A stretch of 64,000 nucleotides of DNA from the NCBI GenBank assembly GCA_023014365.1, contig JAEBUN010000012.1, positions 1,178,001-1,242,000 of the forward strand. Reading direction: 5' to 3'. The stretch is from Lepiota brunneoincarnata (Eukaryota; Basidiomycota; Agaricomycetes; Agaricales; Agaricaceae). Numbering within the stretch: position 1 is the stretch's first letter; every line of letters starts with the position of its first letter. The position numbers and the translations under genes were made by a program. This document shows, piece by piece, positions 1 through 10,968 of the stretch. Under the pieces are notes generated by a model that saw only the letters and a list, made by a program, of their open reading frames with translations, was not told the origin of the DNA and did no database searches.

Positions 1-21
1 GCCAACATAGAAGATCAAAAC

Positions 22-1560
22 TTGATTACAGTCCTCCCAGAACACCTCTTTATCACCACTGTTGATATGGAACTCCAAGAAAGAATCACAGAATCACCCA
101 AATACAATGCTAGAACCACCAAAGCATTCAAACTTCTGAAGGAATCCCACCCTAACACTGCCGATAAAGACTTCAGAACAGTCCTGACCCCAAACAGTTC
201 ACTTCTCACATTCCAAGAACATGTCATCATTCCAGAAGACCTCCAACTCAGATGCAATGTCATTGCAAGATACCATGACCACGCTACACATGGCCATCCT
301 GGAGAACAGGAAACATACCGCCTCGCCAAGAAGGAAGTATATTGGCTGGGAATGTTGACGTTCATAAAGAACTACATCAAGGGCTGTCCAGAGTGTCAGC
401 AACACAAAATCATATGCAGACCAGATCATGCACTGACTCAACCGATTCCACCATCATCTTCCAGATGCCCATTTGCTCAAATCTCATGGGATCTTATCAC
501 CAGTCTACTGCCTAGCACCAGCCATAAATGCGATATTGTCTGTGGTGGACCATGGCCTTACAAAGGAGGTAATTTTCATCCCAACCTCAGATCAATCAAA
601 CACTGACAACATTGGACAACTATTAATAGAAAAAGTCTTCACTAGGTTCAGACTACCTGACAAAATCATATCAGATCAGGATCCCAGATTTGCCACCAAC
701 TCCCTCTGAGAGCTAGCCAAATGCCTAAACATCCAACAAGCATTCTCAACCACATACCATCCCCAGACAGATGGTTCCACTGAATGATACAACCAAGAAA
801 TTGAGACCTACCTTGCCATATACTGCACCAGGAACCCCCTCAACTGGTCAGAAACCCTCCCTATCGCCGAGTTTGCACACAACTCCAAAATACATGCCTC
901 AAGGCAGAAATCCCCATTCAAACTAATCATGGGATACAACCCTCCACTGATACCCATGGTCATGGAAACTTCAAACTTTCCATCAGTAGATGAATGCATC
1001 AGACTCCTTGATGATGCCAGAACAGAAGCACACACAGCACACCAACTCTCCACCAATATTATGAAACAAAGAACCAGAAGAACTGTCAAACCCCTTGAAA
1101 CACATCAAAAAGTATGGCTAGAAGCCAAGAACCTCAAACTCCACTTCATCTCCAACAAGATATCCCCAAAATGACTAGGACCTTTCCTCATCTCAGAAGT
1201 CCTATCACCACTCACATACAAACTAAAACTTCTGATCAAATGGAAGATACATCTGGTGTTCCACCGAAACCTCTTAACCCCATACGATGAAACAGAGGCA
1301 TATGGACCTCATCCAACGCCACCGCCACCAGACATCATCAATGAAGAAGAAGAATATGAAATAGAAGCTATTCTCAATCACTGCCATTACCATGGAAAAC
1401 TCCAATACTACATACATTGGAAAGGATACTCCCACACAGAGAACCAATGGATATCCAAAGAAGAACTCCACAACAATGCCAATGAATACTTGGAAGAGTA
1501 TAAAGAAGAACATCAACTTAACAGCAATGACCAGGAACTACCCAGAACCTACCAGAAGCA
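22..1560 (+). pseudogene. Gypsy-D pol C-terminal part: integrase plus chromodomain, broken
   Basis: The broken frames read in order as an integrase. A zinc-binding H-H-C-C domain comes first (HGHPGEQ and CPECQQH motifs, about 285-405). The catalytic core follows at about 470-800 and contains SDQDPRF and a YHPQTDGS-type stretch. The host-site module is at about 1090-1290, and the chromodomain at about 1340-1510 contains YYIHWKGY. A frameshift near 540-560 and in-frame stops near 709, 786 and 1172 break it. Chromodomains of this type guide chromovirus integration toward particular chromatin (family knowledge). The domain order fits a Tf1/Maggy-like chromovirus. Confidence 0.85.
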
Positions 1561-1858
1561 ACTTTGCTCTACCACCAAACATACTCAAAAATGTCCATGA
1601 ACAACCTTGACCTTGTCCACCCCCAATCCACTCTCCCCTTCTCCTCTTCCTCCACCACTTCTTCCATCATCATCATTGACAATCCCAACATTGAAAGAAA
1701 TTCCCCAACTCCAATCCCAAGGCCATCCCCATTCACACACTCCAACACCTTCACCAATGTCAGAGATGAAACTCCTGATCCCAACACTACACCCAAACCA
1801 GAACCAGTAGCCAGTAGCCACTTTACCCATCAACTTCCACACAACTAGTGTAGAAGAC

Positions 1859-2602
1859 TTGCACACAATTGTCTCCACCCAATTCCTTACTGACAAAGTC
1901 AACAATGCTCCCATCAGTGACTATGACAGAGAAGTATGGGTGAACTATACCCATCACATTAAACAAACAAAACTCCTCCATGATGCCTTCCACACCCAAC
2001 AAAAGTGGACTAAAAACTATAAAAACTATGAGGCATTCCTCCTCACATGCCAAGGACTCATGTCCCAAATGCCAAGGAAGAAACAACCCAATGTGACACC
2101 CCCCACCAACAAAATCACTCTAACTCCTACATCAGGAAGAAAGAACCCTGTCAGAACTAACAACACCTTTTGTAAAAATACCACCAAACCAACTCCACTA
2201 TGGAACTCCCCCGCTCTTATCCAACAAGTTCCAAACCCCAAACCCAATGATAGATCCTGATGTATTCAATGCAAACAAATTGGACATTGGGCCATGGACT
2301 GCCCCCAATTTGCCTGCCTTGGTTGCAAACAATATGCTCCAGGTCACTATTCATACAATTGCATCAAATATAGATGCCCACACTGCAGAGTATTCCAACC
2401 TTGCCATAAACAAACCAAGTGCCCCTTGAAAGGAACAAGGCATATGCCTTACAACAGACCTATGGCAGCTTGACCTCAAACTACCTCATCCCTCCATTAC
2501 CAATACTCAGGACTTGAATACCCTGAAGAAGATGACTTTGACGATGGATACAACAACATCACTATGTCCAACATATGCAGAGAACCAGTAGGAGATTTCT
2601 AA
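1859..2602 (+). pseudogene. Gypsy-D downstream zinc-knuckle reading frame (after pol), two in-frame TGA stops
   Basis: One frame runs from the ATG at 1859 to a TAA at 2600-2602 with only two internal stops, both TGA (2258-2260 and one after about residue 200). Both could come from CGA by a CpG transition. The second half holds three cysteine/histidine clusters: C-x2-C-x3-GHW-x4-C, then a C-x2-C cluster with GHYS and a following C, then CPHC followed by further C/H residues. These resemble nucleic-acid-binding zinc knuckles, normally found in Gag. Here they lie after the chromodomain and before the 3' LTR, where env-like or accessory frames occur. Function is unknown; RNA or DNA binding is inferred from the knuckles only. 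Confidence 0.55.
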
Positions 2603-2675
2603 ATATTCCACTCAAACTCAACAGAAGGAAAAGATGTAATGGTTATAATGGAATATAACCTTAAAAATGGGGTAA

Positions 2676-3085
2676 TGTTATCAGAATTCCCCAATCAGAA
2701 ACCTGTCTTGAAGGAACTCTTATCAGAAGCACCAAGTACATATATAAATAGATAGAAGAACTGTTACTCTGAAACAATCAGAAGTGCACATCAGAACAAT
2801 CTATAATTAGATAGATAAGACCTTGACTCAGTATGACTCACTTTACCTGGGTCCAGATATATATAGTAGGAGCATAGCCACACATAGTAGTATATAAGGA
2901 TACCATACTGTACATTGTATCCTTATCTTAGTGTTATACAGTTCTTGCCTCCTATACCTCTTTGCCCTTAAACTGGCTGGACTATAGTGCTCCGTCGTCT
3001 CTAAGTCATGCCTAGTAGGACAAGACCAAGTCTGTATAGACATCTTGCCTCAAACACCATGCTACTCAAGAGCAAACCCCTAACA
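2676..3085 (+). repeat. 3' LTR of Gypsy-D (410 bp)
   Basis: The LTR starts TGTTA just after a purine-rich tract and ends TAACA, a perfect 5-bp terminal inverted repeat of the TG...CA type. It contains TATA-like runs near 2738-2750 and 2858-2868. The 5' LTR partner is outside the window. Confidence 0.75.
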
Positions 3086-3719
3086 CAGGTAACATCTTAT
3101 GAAGTTTTGCTTGGTTGCCCCTTCCTTATGCTATCAAACTCAGTCACCTACCTGGTACTTCCCAGATGGTAACTCAAGCATTACCCTCACCAACACCAAT
3201 ACTCTATCCATCATCACCATTCCCACCCAGCCTTGCATCTGTCCTGCATCAACTGCACAGGGTTTTTGAGGATTGATGATTTGGTACTTAGCCAAGGAGA
3301 TCCAACCACCACTCCAACCCAGTCTTACCATATACTCCCAATCTCCATCTTGTTGGGGGAAGTAAAAGTGCCAGAACCAAGTTGATATTTGGGTGGCAAA
3401 TACAATCAACACCCACACTACTTATATACATAGAGGTCTGTGCACAGACTGGCTAGCTAAACACTATGTAGCTACTAGAATATAATGTACGCAAACAATA
3501 TACAAACAACATTAGTCGTACATGGATCAGACTTGGGGATGGGGGTGGCCGAAGGCTGAGGCCAGGCTTAGGCATCGGGCATTGGCTAGAGAGGCCAAGT
3601 CTGGACACCCAACCACAGACCCTGAGACATACCTTGCATAAGGGGGTGCACATAACACTAGTCCCCTTACACATCTCTCCCCTTTTGTGCTATATGATCT
3701 CTCCACTTGCATTCACATC
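3086..3719. other. Unassigned CpG-poor repeat remnant
   Basis: No convincing gene. A short GCTAGCTAAACA near 3452-3463 looks like the end of a reverse-oriented Copia-type LTR. The rest has no recognisable domain on either strand. It lies between the end of Gypsy-D and the first recognisable Gypsy-B coding sequence, so it may be the eroded 5' part of Gypsy-B. Confidence 0.3.
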
Positions 3720-4170
3720 TGCCTCTTTTGAACCTGTCCAGTTGATCAAAGATATTTTCAAACTTTCCCTTACTAAAATAGAGCCTAATAGTGTTACCCC
3801 ACTAGACATATTGAATTTCACATACAAGAAAGTCACTAATCACATCAAACTTGTTGCTACAACCCTACCTGAGAACTTCTGTATAGTTCAACACATCCCC
3901 TCTGATCCCCTTGCTTCCTTACCAACACTTCCAACTAACCACCCAATTTCTCACCTGGAGAATGATTTACAGAAGAATGAAAGAATGCTATGCAGGTAAA
4001 CAAGGACATTTTTTTATGGCCTGAAGAAGAGAAGCTCATACACTACCTTATCAAGCTCCGAGAATTTGCATTCACATAGGACAACTCTGAGAAGGGAATG
4101 TTCTCCTCTGACTATTTTGATTCTATCATAATTCCAACCATCAAGCACATATCCTGGGCTCTCAAGAACA
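3720..4170 (+). pseudogene. Gypsy-B pol, segment before the reverse transcriptase
   Basis: This matches by eye the region between protease and RT of Gypsy-C. The shared pattern includes a YKKV motif, then a run rich in Pro and Leu, then WPEE followed about 45 residues later by I-P-x-I-x-H. A stop and a frameshift occur near 3995-4080. The frame ends where Tc1 copy 1 is inserted at the TA of 4171-4172. Confidence 0.6.
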
Positions 4171-4172
4171 TA

Positions 4173-4380
4173 CAGTGACCCACAAAACCGTTCCAATGTT
4201 TTGTACTTTGACTTACAGCAGTAATAGCTCAATGAATAAAATGGCTAAATTTGTGAAAGTATTTACAAACATAGCCAAATATGTCATATCTGACCCTGCA
4301 AAGTCGCGTTATGTAATGCTTCTAAATGAGGCAATTATGAATTTTGTAAGCATTTTAAGTCATTGGAACAGTTTTGTCAA
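4173..4380 (+). repeat. Left terminal inverted repeat, Tc1 copy 1
   Basis: About 208 bp, pairing with 5569-5777 in reverse complement. Both the outer end (CAGTGACCC) and the inner end (CATTGGAACAGTTTTGTCAA) are conserved. The motif CATTGGAACAGTTTTG near the inner end resembles the outer terminus, suggesting two transposase-binding sites per repeat. Confidence 0.85.
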
Positions 4381-4520
4381 TAGTAATTTTTAATACTAAT
4401 CCAAGCAATCACATGACTCTGTTGATTGTGAATCAACAAGATCATGTGACCACGTGTCTTTGACATATAAATAGATGTGCTGACAGCCATGTCCCATCAT
4501 TCTCAACCCCCCTACCTACC

Positions 4521-5537
4521 ATGAAGCCATTATCTTCTACTCTAAAGCAAACCATCCTCTCTTTGCTAAATTCTCATCATTCCTATACTAAAATTGAGGC
4601 AATTACTGGTGTTGGGCGCATTACCATATCCAGGCTAGCCTCTAAAAATTGTTCCAGCCTTACTAAATCACTTGGAGGATGTCCTTCAAAACTCTCTACC
4701 ACTAATATTTGGCATGCTATCCATCTTATCTCTGCTGGCAAGGCTGAAACTGCTGTAGATATAGCCAAATCTCTTGCTCCCATCATTGGCATATCAGTAT
4801 CTTCACAGACTGTAGCAAGGCATCTCAAACAGGCAGGAATGAAGGCTGTAGTCAAGCAAAAAAAGCCTTTACTCTCTGACAAGCATAGGAGGGCTAGGCT
4901 GGATTTTGCTCTGACACACCAGCATTGGACTGTGGAGGACTGGAAGCTGGTTGTATGGTCTGATGAGACCAAAATTAATTGTTTGGGGTCAGATGGGAGG
5001 AAGTGGGGATGGAAAAAGAAGGGAGAGGGGCTTAGTGAAAGATTGGTCAAGGGAACTCTGAAGTATGGAGGAGGATCAGTGATGGTTTGGGGCTGTATGC
5101 TGTGGGATGGCCCAGGCTATGCAGTGAGGATTGATGGAAGGATGGATGCAGAGTTGTTTGTGCAAATTTTGGAGGAAGATTTGAAGAAGAGTCTCCAGTG
5201 GTACAAGCTTAAACCCCAAGATATTATCTTCCAGCAAGATAATGACCCCAAACACAAGAGTACACTGGCCAAAGAATGGTTTCAAAAAAATCATTTTAGG
5301 CTCCTAACCTGGCCAGCACAGTCACCTGACCTCAATCCCATTGACCACTTATGGGAATATGTGAAGAGAAAGTTGGGAGAGTATGAATCTCCTCCCAAGG
5401 GTATGGAGGAGTTGTGGCAGAGGGTAGAAAAGGAGTGGGATGCTATTCCAGCTTCTGAGTGTCAGAAGTTAATTGAAAGTATGCCTAGAAGAGTAGCAGC
5501 TGTACTCAAAGCCAGGGGGGGCTACTCTAAGTACTAG
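4521..5537 (+). CDS. Tc1-like transposase, 338 aa, intact frame but D in place of the catalytic E
   Basis: Cut-and-paste transposase. An N-terminal helix-turn-helix region (about residues 1-110, with SLLNSHHSYTKI and TISRLASKNC) would bind the inverted repeats. The DDE domain follows, with W-S-D148-E-T, Q-Q-D240-N-D-P-K-H and S-P-D-L-N-P-I-D275-H-L-W-E. The spacing from 240 to 275 is 34 residues, as in Tc1 DD34E enzymes. The third residue here is Asp, while copy 2 (7119-8720) keeps Glu at that position. The start follows a short leader and matches the first conserved residues. Length is normal for Tc1 (about 340 aa). The Asp is native in mariner but unusual in Tc1, so activity is doubtful despite the open frame. 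Confidence 0.93.
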   Translation: MKPLSSTLKQTILSLLNSHHSYTKIEAITGVGRITISRLASKNCSSLTKSLGGCPSKLSTTNIWHAIHLISAGKAETAVDIAKSLAPIIGISVSSQTVARHLKQAGMKAVVKQKKPLLSDKHRRARLDFALTHQHWTVEDWKLVVWSDETKINCLGSDGRKWGWKKKGEGLSERLVKGTLKYGGGSVMVWGCMLWDGPGYAVRIDGRMDAELFVQILEEDLKKSLQWYKLKPQDIIFQQDNDPKHKSTLAKEWFQKNHFRLLTWPAQSPDLNPIDHLWEYVKRKLGEYESPPKGMEELWQRVEKEWDAIPASECQKLIESMPRRVAAVLKARGGYSKY

Positions 5538-5568
5538 AAATAATAGGATAGCCTAGTATAATATGTCA

Positions 5569-5777
5569 TTGACAAAACTGTTCCAATGACTTAAAATGAT
5601 TACAAAATTCATAATTGCCTAATTTAGAATTATTACATAACGCGACTCTGCAGGGTCAGATATGACATATTTGGCTATGTTTATAAATATATTCACAAAT
5701 AGGGCTATTTTATTTACTGAGCTATTACTACTTTAAGTCAAAAGTACAAAACATTGGAATGGTTTTGTGGGTCACTG
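5569..5777 (-). repeat. Right terminal inverted repeat, Tc1 copy 1
   Basis: Reverse complement of 4173-4380 with scattered mismatches. It ends GGGTCACTG before the TA target duplication. Confidence 0.85.
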
Positions 5778-5779
5778 TA

Positions 5780-7116
5780 CCTATTCCCCCCAGTATCTAC
5801 CATTGCATCATTGAGATCATCAAGACCAAGATAGTGGCAGGAGTTTATGAGCCATCAAGTTCCTCTTACTACTCCCACTGGTTCTGTGTCCTTAAGAAGG
5901 ATGGAAAGTCTCTCCAAATCATCCATGATCTCCAACGCCTCAACACTATCACCATCAAAGACAGCAGTCTGTCCCCCATCATAGAACAGTATGTTGAGTC
6001 ATTCAGAGGACAAGGATGTTATGGTGTATTTGACCTATTTGTTGGTTATGACCAATGGGTCATCACTACTGAGTCCCAAGACCTCACTACCTTCCAGATG
6101 CCTCTAGGCACCTTTTGACTCACTTCACTACCTATGGGTTACATGAATGCACTCCAAATTCAACATGGCAACCTCACATTCCTCCTCCTCCCTGAAATTC
6201 CCTACATAGCAGTTCCTTTTGTGGACAACATCCCTGTCAAAGGTCCCAAGACTCATTATGAGACAACCAATGGGGGATATGAGACCATTCCAGAAAACTC
6301 AGGAATATGCAGGTTTGTATGAGAACACTTACTGAATGTAAATAGGGTTATCCAACATGTCAAGTACACTGGAGGAACCCTCTCTGCCCTCAAATCCCAC
6401 ATTTGCATCCCCTCTGCACTTGTTATTGGCCACCTGTGTACCTATGAAGGATGACCCCCTGAAACATCATGAGTTCAAAAAATCACTGACTGGCCCTTAC
6501 CAAGATCCCTCTCCAAAGTCAGGAGTTTCCTCAGCACCCTTGGCACCATCTGAATCTTCATCAAAGACTTTGCTAGGATTGCCTGCTCCCTTGTCAATCT
6601 CACAAGGAAAGATGTAGAGTTCATTTTCAGCACAGAACAACAACAGGCTATGGACACCCTCAAGGAACTTGCTTGTAATTCACCAGCCATTTGTGCTATT
6701 GACTACACCACCAACTCCAAGGTTATACTAGCTGTGGATACATCTTTCATTGCTGTTGGGTATATCCTGTCACAAATGGGTGATAAGGGAAAAAGGTACC
6801 CCTCCCATTTTGGCTCAATCACACTTAGAGAACAGGAGTCTCACTATTCACAGGCCAAGCTAGAGCTTTTCAGCCTATTTTGAGCTCTCAAGGACATCCA
6901 CATCTGGATAGTAGAGGTGAAGAACTTAGTTGTGGAAGTTGACATGAAGTACATAAAGGGTATGATTAACAACCCAGATATACAGCCTAATGTGACAATC
7001 AACTGGTGGATTGCAGCTATCCTCCTCTTTGACTTCAAGCTCCATCATATTCTTGGCAAAGATCACTCTGGCCATGACAGCCTCTCATGACAACCCTGCA
7101 CTCCTGAAGACCCTAC
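5780..7116 (+). pseudogene. Gypsy-B pol: reverse transcriptase and RNase H, broken
   Basis: RT motifs can be read as YSHWFCVLKKDG, DLFVGYDQW and TFQMPLGTF. The catalytic box reads FVDN (about 6217-6228) where Gypsy-C reads FLDD, i.e. one active-site Asp is lost by a change that fits CpG decay (GAC GAC to GAC AAC). The RNase H part follows at about 6600-7090 with AVDTSFIAVGYILSQ and a connection sequence. Several stops (6116-6118, 6320-6322, 6881-6883, near 7086) and frameshifts inactivate it. It ends at the TA where Tc1 copy 2 is inserted. Confidence 0.75.
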
Positions 7117-7118
7117 TA

Positions 7119-8720
7119 CAGTGACCCACAAAACTGTTCCAATGTTTTGTACTTTTGACTTAAAGTAGTAATAACTCAATGAATAAAATGGCTAAGTTTG
7201 TGAAAATATTTACAAACATAGCAAAGTATGTTGTATCTGGCCCTGCAAAGTCATGTTATGTAATACTTCCAACTTAGGTAATTATAAATTTTGTAAGCAT
7301 TTTAAGTCATTGGAACAGTTTTGTCAATGATATATTATACCAGGCCATCCTATTATTCTAGTACTTAGAGTAGTCTCTCTTGGCTTTGAGGACAGCTGCT
7401 ACTCTTCTAGGCATACTTTCAATTAACTTCTGACACTCAGAAGCTGGAATAGCATCCCACTCCTTCTCTACCCTCTGCCACAACTCCTCTATACCCTTGG
7501 GAGGAGATTTATACTCTCCTAGCTTTCTCTTCACATAATCCAATAAGTGTTCAATGGGATTAAGATCAGGTGACTGTGCTGGCCAGGTTAGGAGCATAAA
7601 ATGATTTTTTGAACCATTTTTTGGCCAATATACTCTTGTGTTTGGGATCATTATCTTGCTAAAAGATGATATTTCAGGGTTTAAGCTTATACCACTAGAG
7701 ACTCTTCTTCAAATCCTCCTCCAAAATTTGCACAGACAACTCTGCATCCATCCTTCCATCAATCCTCATAGCATAGCCTAGGCTATCCCACAGCATACAG
7801 CCCCAAACTGTTGCTGATCCTCCTCCATACTTTAGAGATTCCTTAACCAATCTTTCACTGAGCCCCTCTCCCTTCTTTTTCCATGCCCACTTCCTCCCAT
7901 CTGACCCCAAATGATTGATTTTGGTCTCATCAGACTATCCAACCAGCTTCCAATCCTCCACAGTCCAATGCTGGTGTATCAGAGCAACATCCAGTCTAGC
8001 TCTCCTATGCTTGTCAGACAGTAAAGGCTTTTGTTGCTTGACTACAGCCTTCATTCCTGCCTGTTTGAGATGCCTTGCCACATTCTGTGAAGAGACTGAT
8101 GTCCCAATGAAGGGAGTAAGAGATTTGGCTATATCTACAGCAGTTTCAGCCTTGCCAGCAGAGATAAGATGGATAGCATACCAGATATTAGTAGTAGAGA
8201 GTTTTGAAGGAGGTCTTCCAAGTGATTTGGTAAGGCTGGAACAATTTTTAGAGGCTAGTCTGGATATGGTACTGCACCCAACACCAGTAATTGCCTGAAT
8301 TTTAGTATAGGAATGATGAGAATTTAGCATAGAGAGGATAGTTTTCTTTAGAGTAGAAGATAATGGCTTTATGATAAGTGGGGGGGTTGAGAATGATGGG
8401 ACATGGTTGTCAGCACATCTATTTATATGTCAAAGGCACATGGTCACATAATCTTGTTGATTCACAATCAATGGAGTTATGTGATTGTTTGGATTAGTAT
8501 CAAAAATCACCATTGACAAAACTGTTCCAATGACTTAAAATGCTTACAAAATTCATGATTACCTCATTTGGAAGTATTACATAACGCGACTTTGCAGGGT
8601 CAGATACAACATATTTGGCTATGTTTGTAAATACTTTCACAAATTTAGCCATTTTATTCATTGAGCTATTACTGCTGTAAGTCAAAGTACAAAACATTGG
8701 AACAGTTTTATGGGTCACTG
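7119..8720 (-). mobile_element. Tc1/mariner-type DNA transposon, copy 2 (1,602 bp), reverse orientation
   Basis: Same family as copy 1 but inverted. The ends CAGTGACCC...GGGTCACTG are flanked by TA (7117-7118 and 8721-8722). Inverted repeats of about 208 bp lie at 7119-7327 and 8513-8720. Gypsy-B pol continues on both sides, so this is an independent insertion 1.3 kb away from copy 1. Confidence 0.92.
7358..8372 (-). pseudogene. Tc1 transposase, copy 2, inactivated
   Basis: Collinear with the copy 1 transposase. The start codon reads ATA. The Trp before the first catalytic Asp is TAG (near 7933). Further stops follow the KKSL motif and sit just before QDNDPKH, and a 2-bp deletion shifts the frame just after that motif. 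The DDE residues themselves survive in broken frames, including Glu in S-P-D-L-N-P-I-E-H, so this copy shows the family's ancestral DD34E state. Confidence 0.9.
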
Positions 8721-8722
8721 TA

Positions 8723-10420
8723 ATAGCAAATATTTTGAAGAATGGATCAACACTGCCAATGCATTTCCTCTCTCCATCCTCCCCCCCTTCCCACAACCAC
8801 ACTGTCACCACTCCTCACACTCCAAGTGGTGGCCAGAGTCTTGTAGTGTGTTTGCTATAGAAATTCTCAACAAAAACTGTGTAACACTGACCTTAGTCTA
8901 TTCAATAGGCCTGGATACCTGCCCTGCCTTGCTACCAACTGCTACCTCCCTCACACACCCACACCATGATGCTATGCCACCCCTGACTCCCTCTATTCCC
9001 AGATCAAAGAAAGCTGAAGTCCACAAGCTCAAAATACAGCAGATCCACAATTTTCTTGCCAACCCAGCCAGGCCAGACAATATGTCAGAAGAGAACTTCA
9101 AGAAGCTCATTTGGTCAGCCAGCAACTTCTTTGTTCAAGATGGGAAGCTGTGGAAAAAGGATAGGAAAGCTAAACACAAGGTAGTGGTACTGAAAGAGCA
9201 GCATTACAAGCTGATTCACCAGGCACATGATGAGATGGGACACAAAAGCCTCTTTACAGTCCAAATTTGACTCCTTGAGCAATTTTGGTGGCCTTACCTG
9301 GAGCAAGACATCTGCTGGTTCATCCAGACATGTCACAAGTGTCAAACACAACTTCTCTGCCACATCTACATTCCCCCAACAGTCTCCACACCCCTCTCTC
9401 TCTTCTGAAAAGTGTACATCAACACCATATTCATGCCAAAGTCCAATGGATTCTGGTACATCATCCATGCCTGCTGCTCCCTCCCATCCTACCCTGAATG
9501 GCAAATGCTTAGACAAGAAAATGCCTGAGCCCTTGGCACCTTCATTTTCGAAGATATCCTGTGCTGATGGGGAGTGATTGAAGAAATCATCACTGACAAT
9601 GGCCCCACCTTCATCCAAGCAACCAAGTACCTGGCCAACAAGTACAAAATCCACCACATCTGTATCTCCCCCTACAACCACCATGCAAATTGCCCTGTCA
9701 AACAGTGTCATTTTGATGTTAAGGAAGCTCTTGTCAAAGCTACTGAAGGAGAAGAATCACAGTGGACCTCTGTAGCTCCCTCTGTATTTTGGGCTGAACA
9801 CATTTCTATACAGAAATCCACAGGTTACACCCCCTATTACATTGCTCATGGACTTGAGCCTCTCCTCCCATTCAACCTTGCTGAAGCTACCTATCTCACC
9901 CCCACACTCACTAAACCTATCCCCACTGCTGATCTCATCACCTACAGGGCAATCCAGCTCCAAAAGTGACCACAAAATCTCAAACACATGAAGGATCTGG
10001 TTATCAAAGCCTGCTATGACTCCATCTGGCAATTCAACAAAAGGTTTGCCAACAATATTTGCAATCAAAACTTTGACCCAGGCACCCTGGTCCTGGTTTG
10101 AAACCCATAACTCGATGGCACTCTCAGCAACAAGACACAGCCCTGGTATTTTGGGCCTATGGTAGTCCTGCAATGAACACAAGGAGGTAGCTACATACTC
10201 TCAGAGCTTGACAGATTGATCTCCAAGCTCCAGTTTGCAGCATTTTGGCTTGTCCCCTACCACCCACATGACATTCAAGCCATCCCTCTCACCAAGATCA
10301 CAGATGCAACCTCACAAGAACTCAATGAGACCACCTATGATACAGAACCAACCACCAACTCATCTACTCAATGCTCCTCATCACCCACTCCCTTTGCACC
10401 CTCCCACCTCCCCAGCTAGC
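8723..10420 (+). pseudogene. Gypsy-B pol: integrase and C-terminal module, broken
   Basis: Continues from Tc1 copy 2. A linker (about 9000-9270) leads to the integrase zinc finger, with H at about 9200-9240 and a CHKCQ-type pair near 9330. The core can be read as ITDNGPTF (about 9590) and a later segment with WTSVAPSVFWAEH (about 9764-9800). The C-terminal module with WYFGPMVVL (near 10150) and KLQFAAFWLVPY (near 10225-10260) matches Gypsy-C. Stops near 9268, 9575, 9967 and 10098 break it. Confidence 0.7.
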
Positions 10421-10490
10421 TCCCCCCACTCACACCACTCCAATGCTTGATCAACTGGAACTGGGAAGTCAATATTCAAGTACCCCTTGG
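10421..10490 (+). other. Gypsy-B untranslated stretch before its 3' LTR
   Basis: Short non-coding link between the end of pol and the LTR start TGTGAGGGAGG at 10491. Confidence 0.4.
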
Positions 10491-10601
10491 ATGTGAGGGA
10501 GGAAACATGCTCACAAGTGGAACTTCACACATGCTCCCTCCCCAGCATTGTGCTATCAATCCCAACATGTCTCAACTCCTGAGGCATTGTGCTTCCCAGT
10601 G
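10491..10601 (+). repeat. Gypsy-B 3' LTR, first piece
   Basis: Starts TGTGAGGGAGGAAAC, the same first 15 bases as the solo LTR at 25891. It is interrupted at CAGTG (10597-10601), the target duplication of the old Gypsy-A, and continues at 34948. Confidence 0.65.
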
Positions 10602-10968
10602 TGTCATATCCATGCCAACTCAGAGTCTAATCATTTAAACTTTGGCTTCTCAACTCCACATGTGCTCCACACAATAACCCTCTGCCCTCCAACTCAGCCC
10701 CAACTTGCTCCTACTGCAACCCACTGCCCCAATCACATGACCACCTCCACACATGCCATGGTCACCTGACCCTTGGTGTCTCTATTTCCCAGTCTCCATT
10801 TCCTATCTATAGTCAAGATATGTTATTAGTCTCCATATTTGTACTGGTTTCCATTCCATTTGTAATCCATTTGTAATCCATTTGTAACTATATCAGTCTC
10901 TGCTTTGCTCCACACGTAGTCAGTATGAGTCATAGTTTGTAAGGCCAGTAGTATATATACCATAGGTA
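10602..10968 (+). repeat. Old Gypsy-A 5' LTR, first piece
   Basis: Starts TGTCATATCC, like the intact family LTRs. It is cut at AGGTA (10964-10968) by a solo LTR of the same family and resumes at 11625. Confidence 0.85.

Larger units (their letters stand above)
1..3085 (+). mobile_element. Ty3/Gypsy chromovirus remnant 'Gypsy-D', 5' truncated by the window edge
   Basis: The window opens inside the integrase region of a plus-strand Ty3/Gypsy element. Order seen: integrase zinc finger, integrase core, chromodomain, an extra zinc-knuckle reading frame, a purine-rich tract (about 2664-2675) and one LTR. Gag, protease and reverse transcriptase lie outside the window. Coding parts carry several stops and frameshifts and the element is CpG-poor, so it is an old inactive copy. 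Confidence 0.85.
4173..5777 (+). mobile_element. Tc1/mariner-type DNA transposon, copy 1 (1,605 bp)
   Basis: The element begins CAGTGACCCACAAAA and ends with its reverse complement. It is flanked by the TA target duplication typical of the superfamily (4171-4172 and 5778-5779). It has long terminal inverted repeats of about 208 bp (4173-4380 and 5569-5777) and one uninterrupted transposase gene. It sits inside Gypsy-B pol, which resumes immediately after the right TA. Confidence 0.93.
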
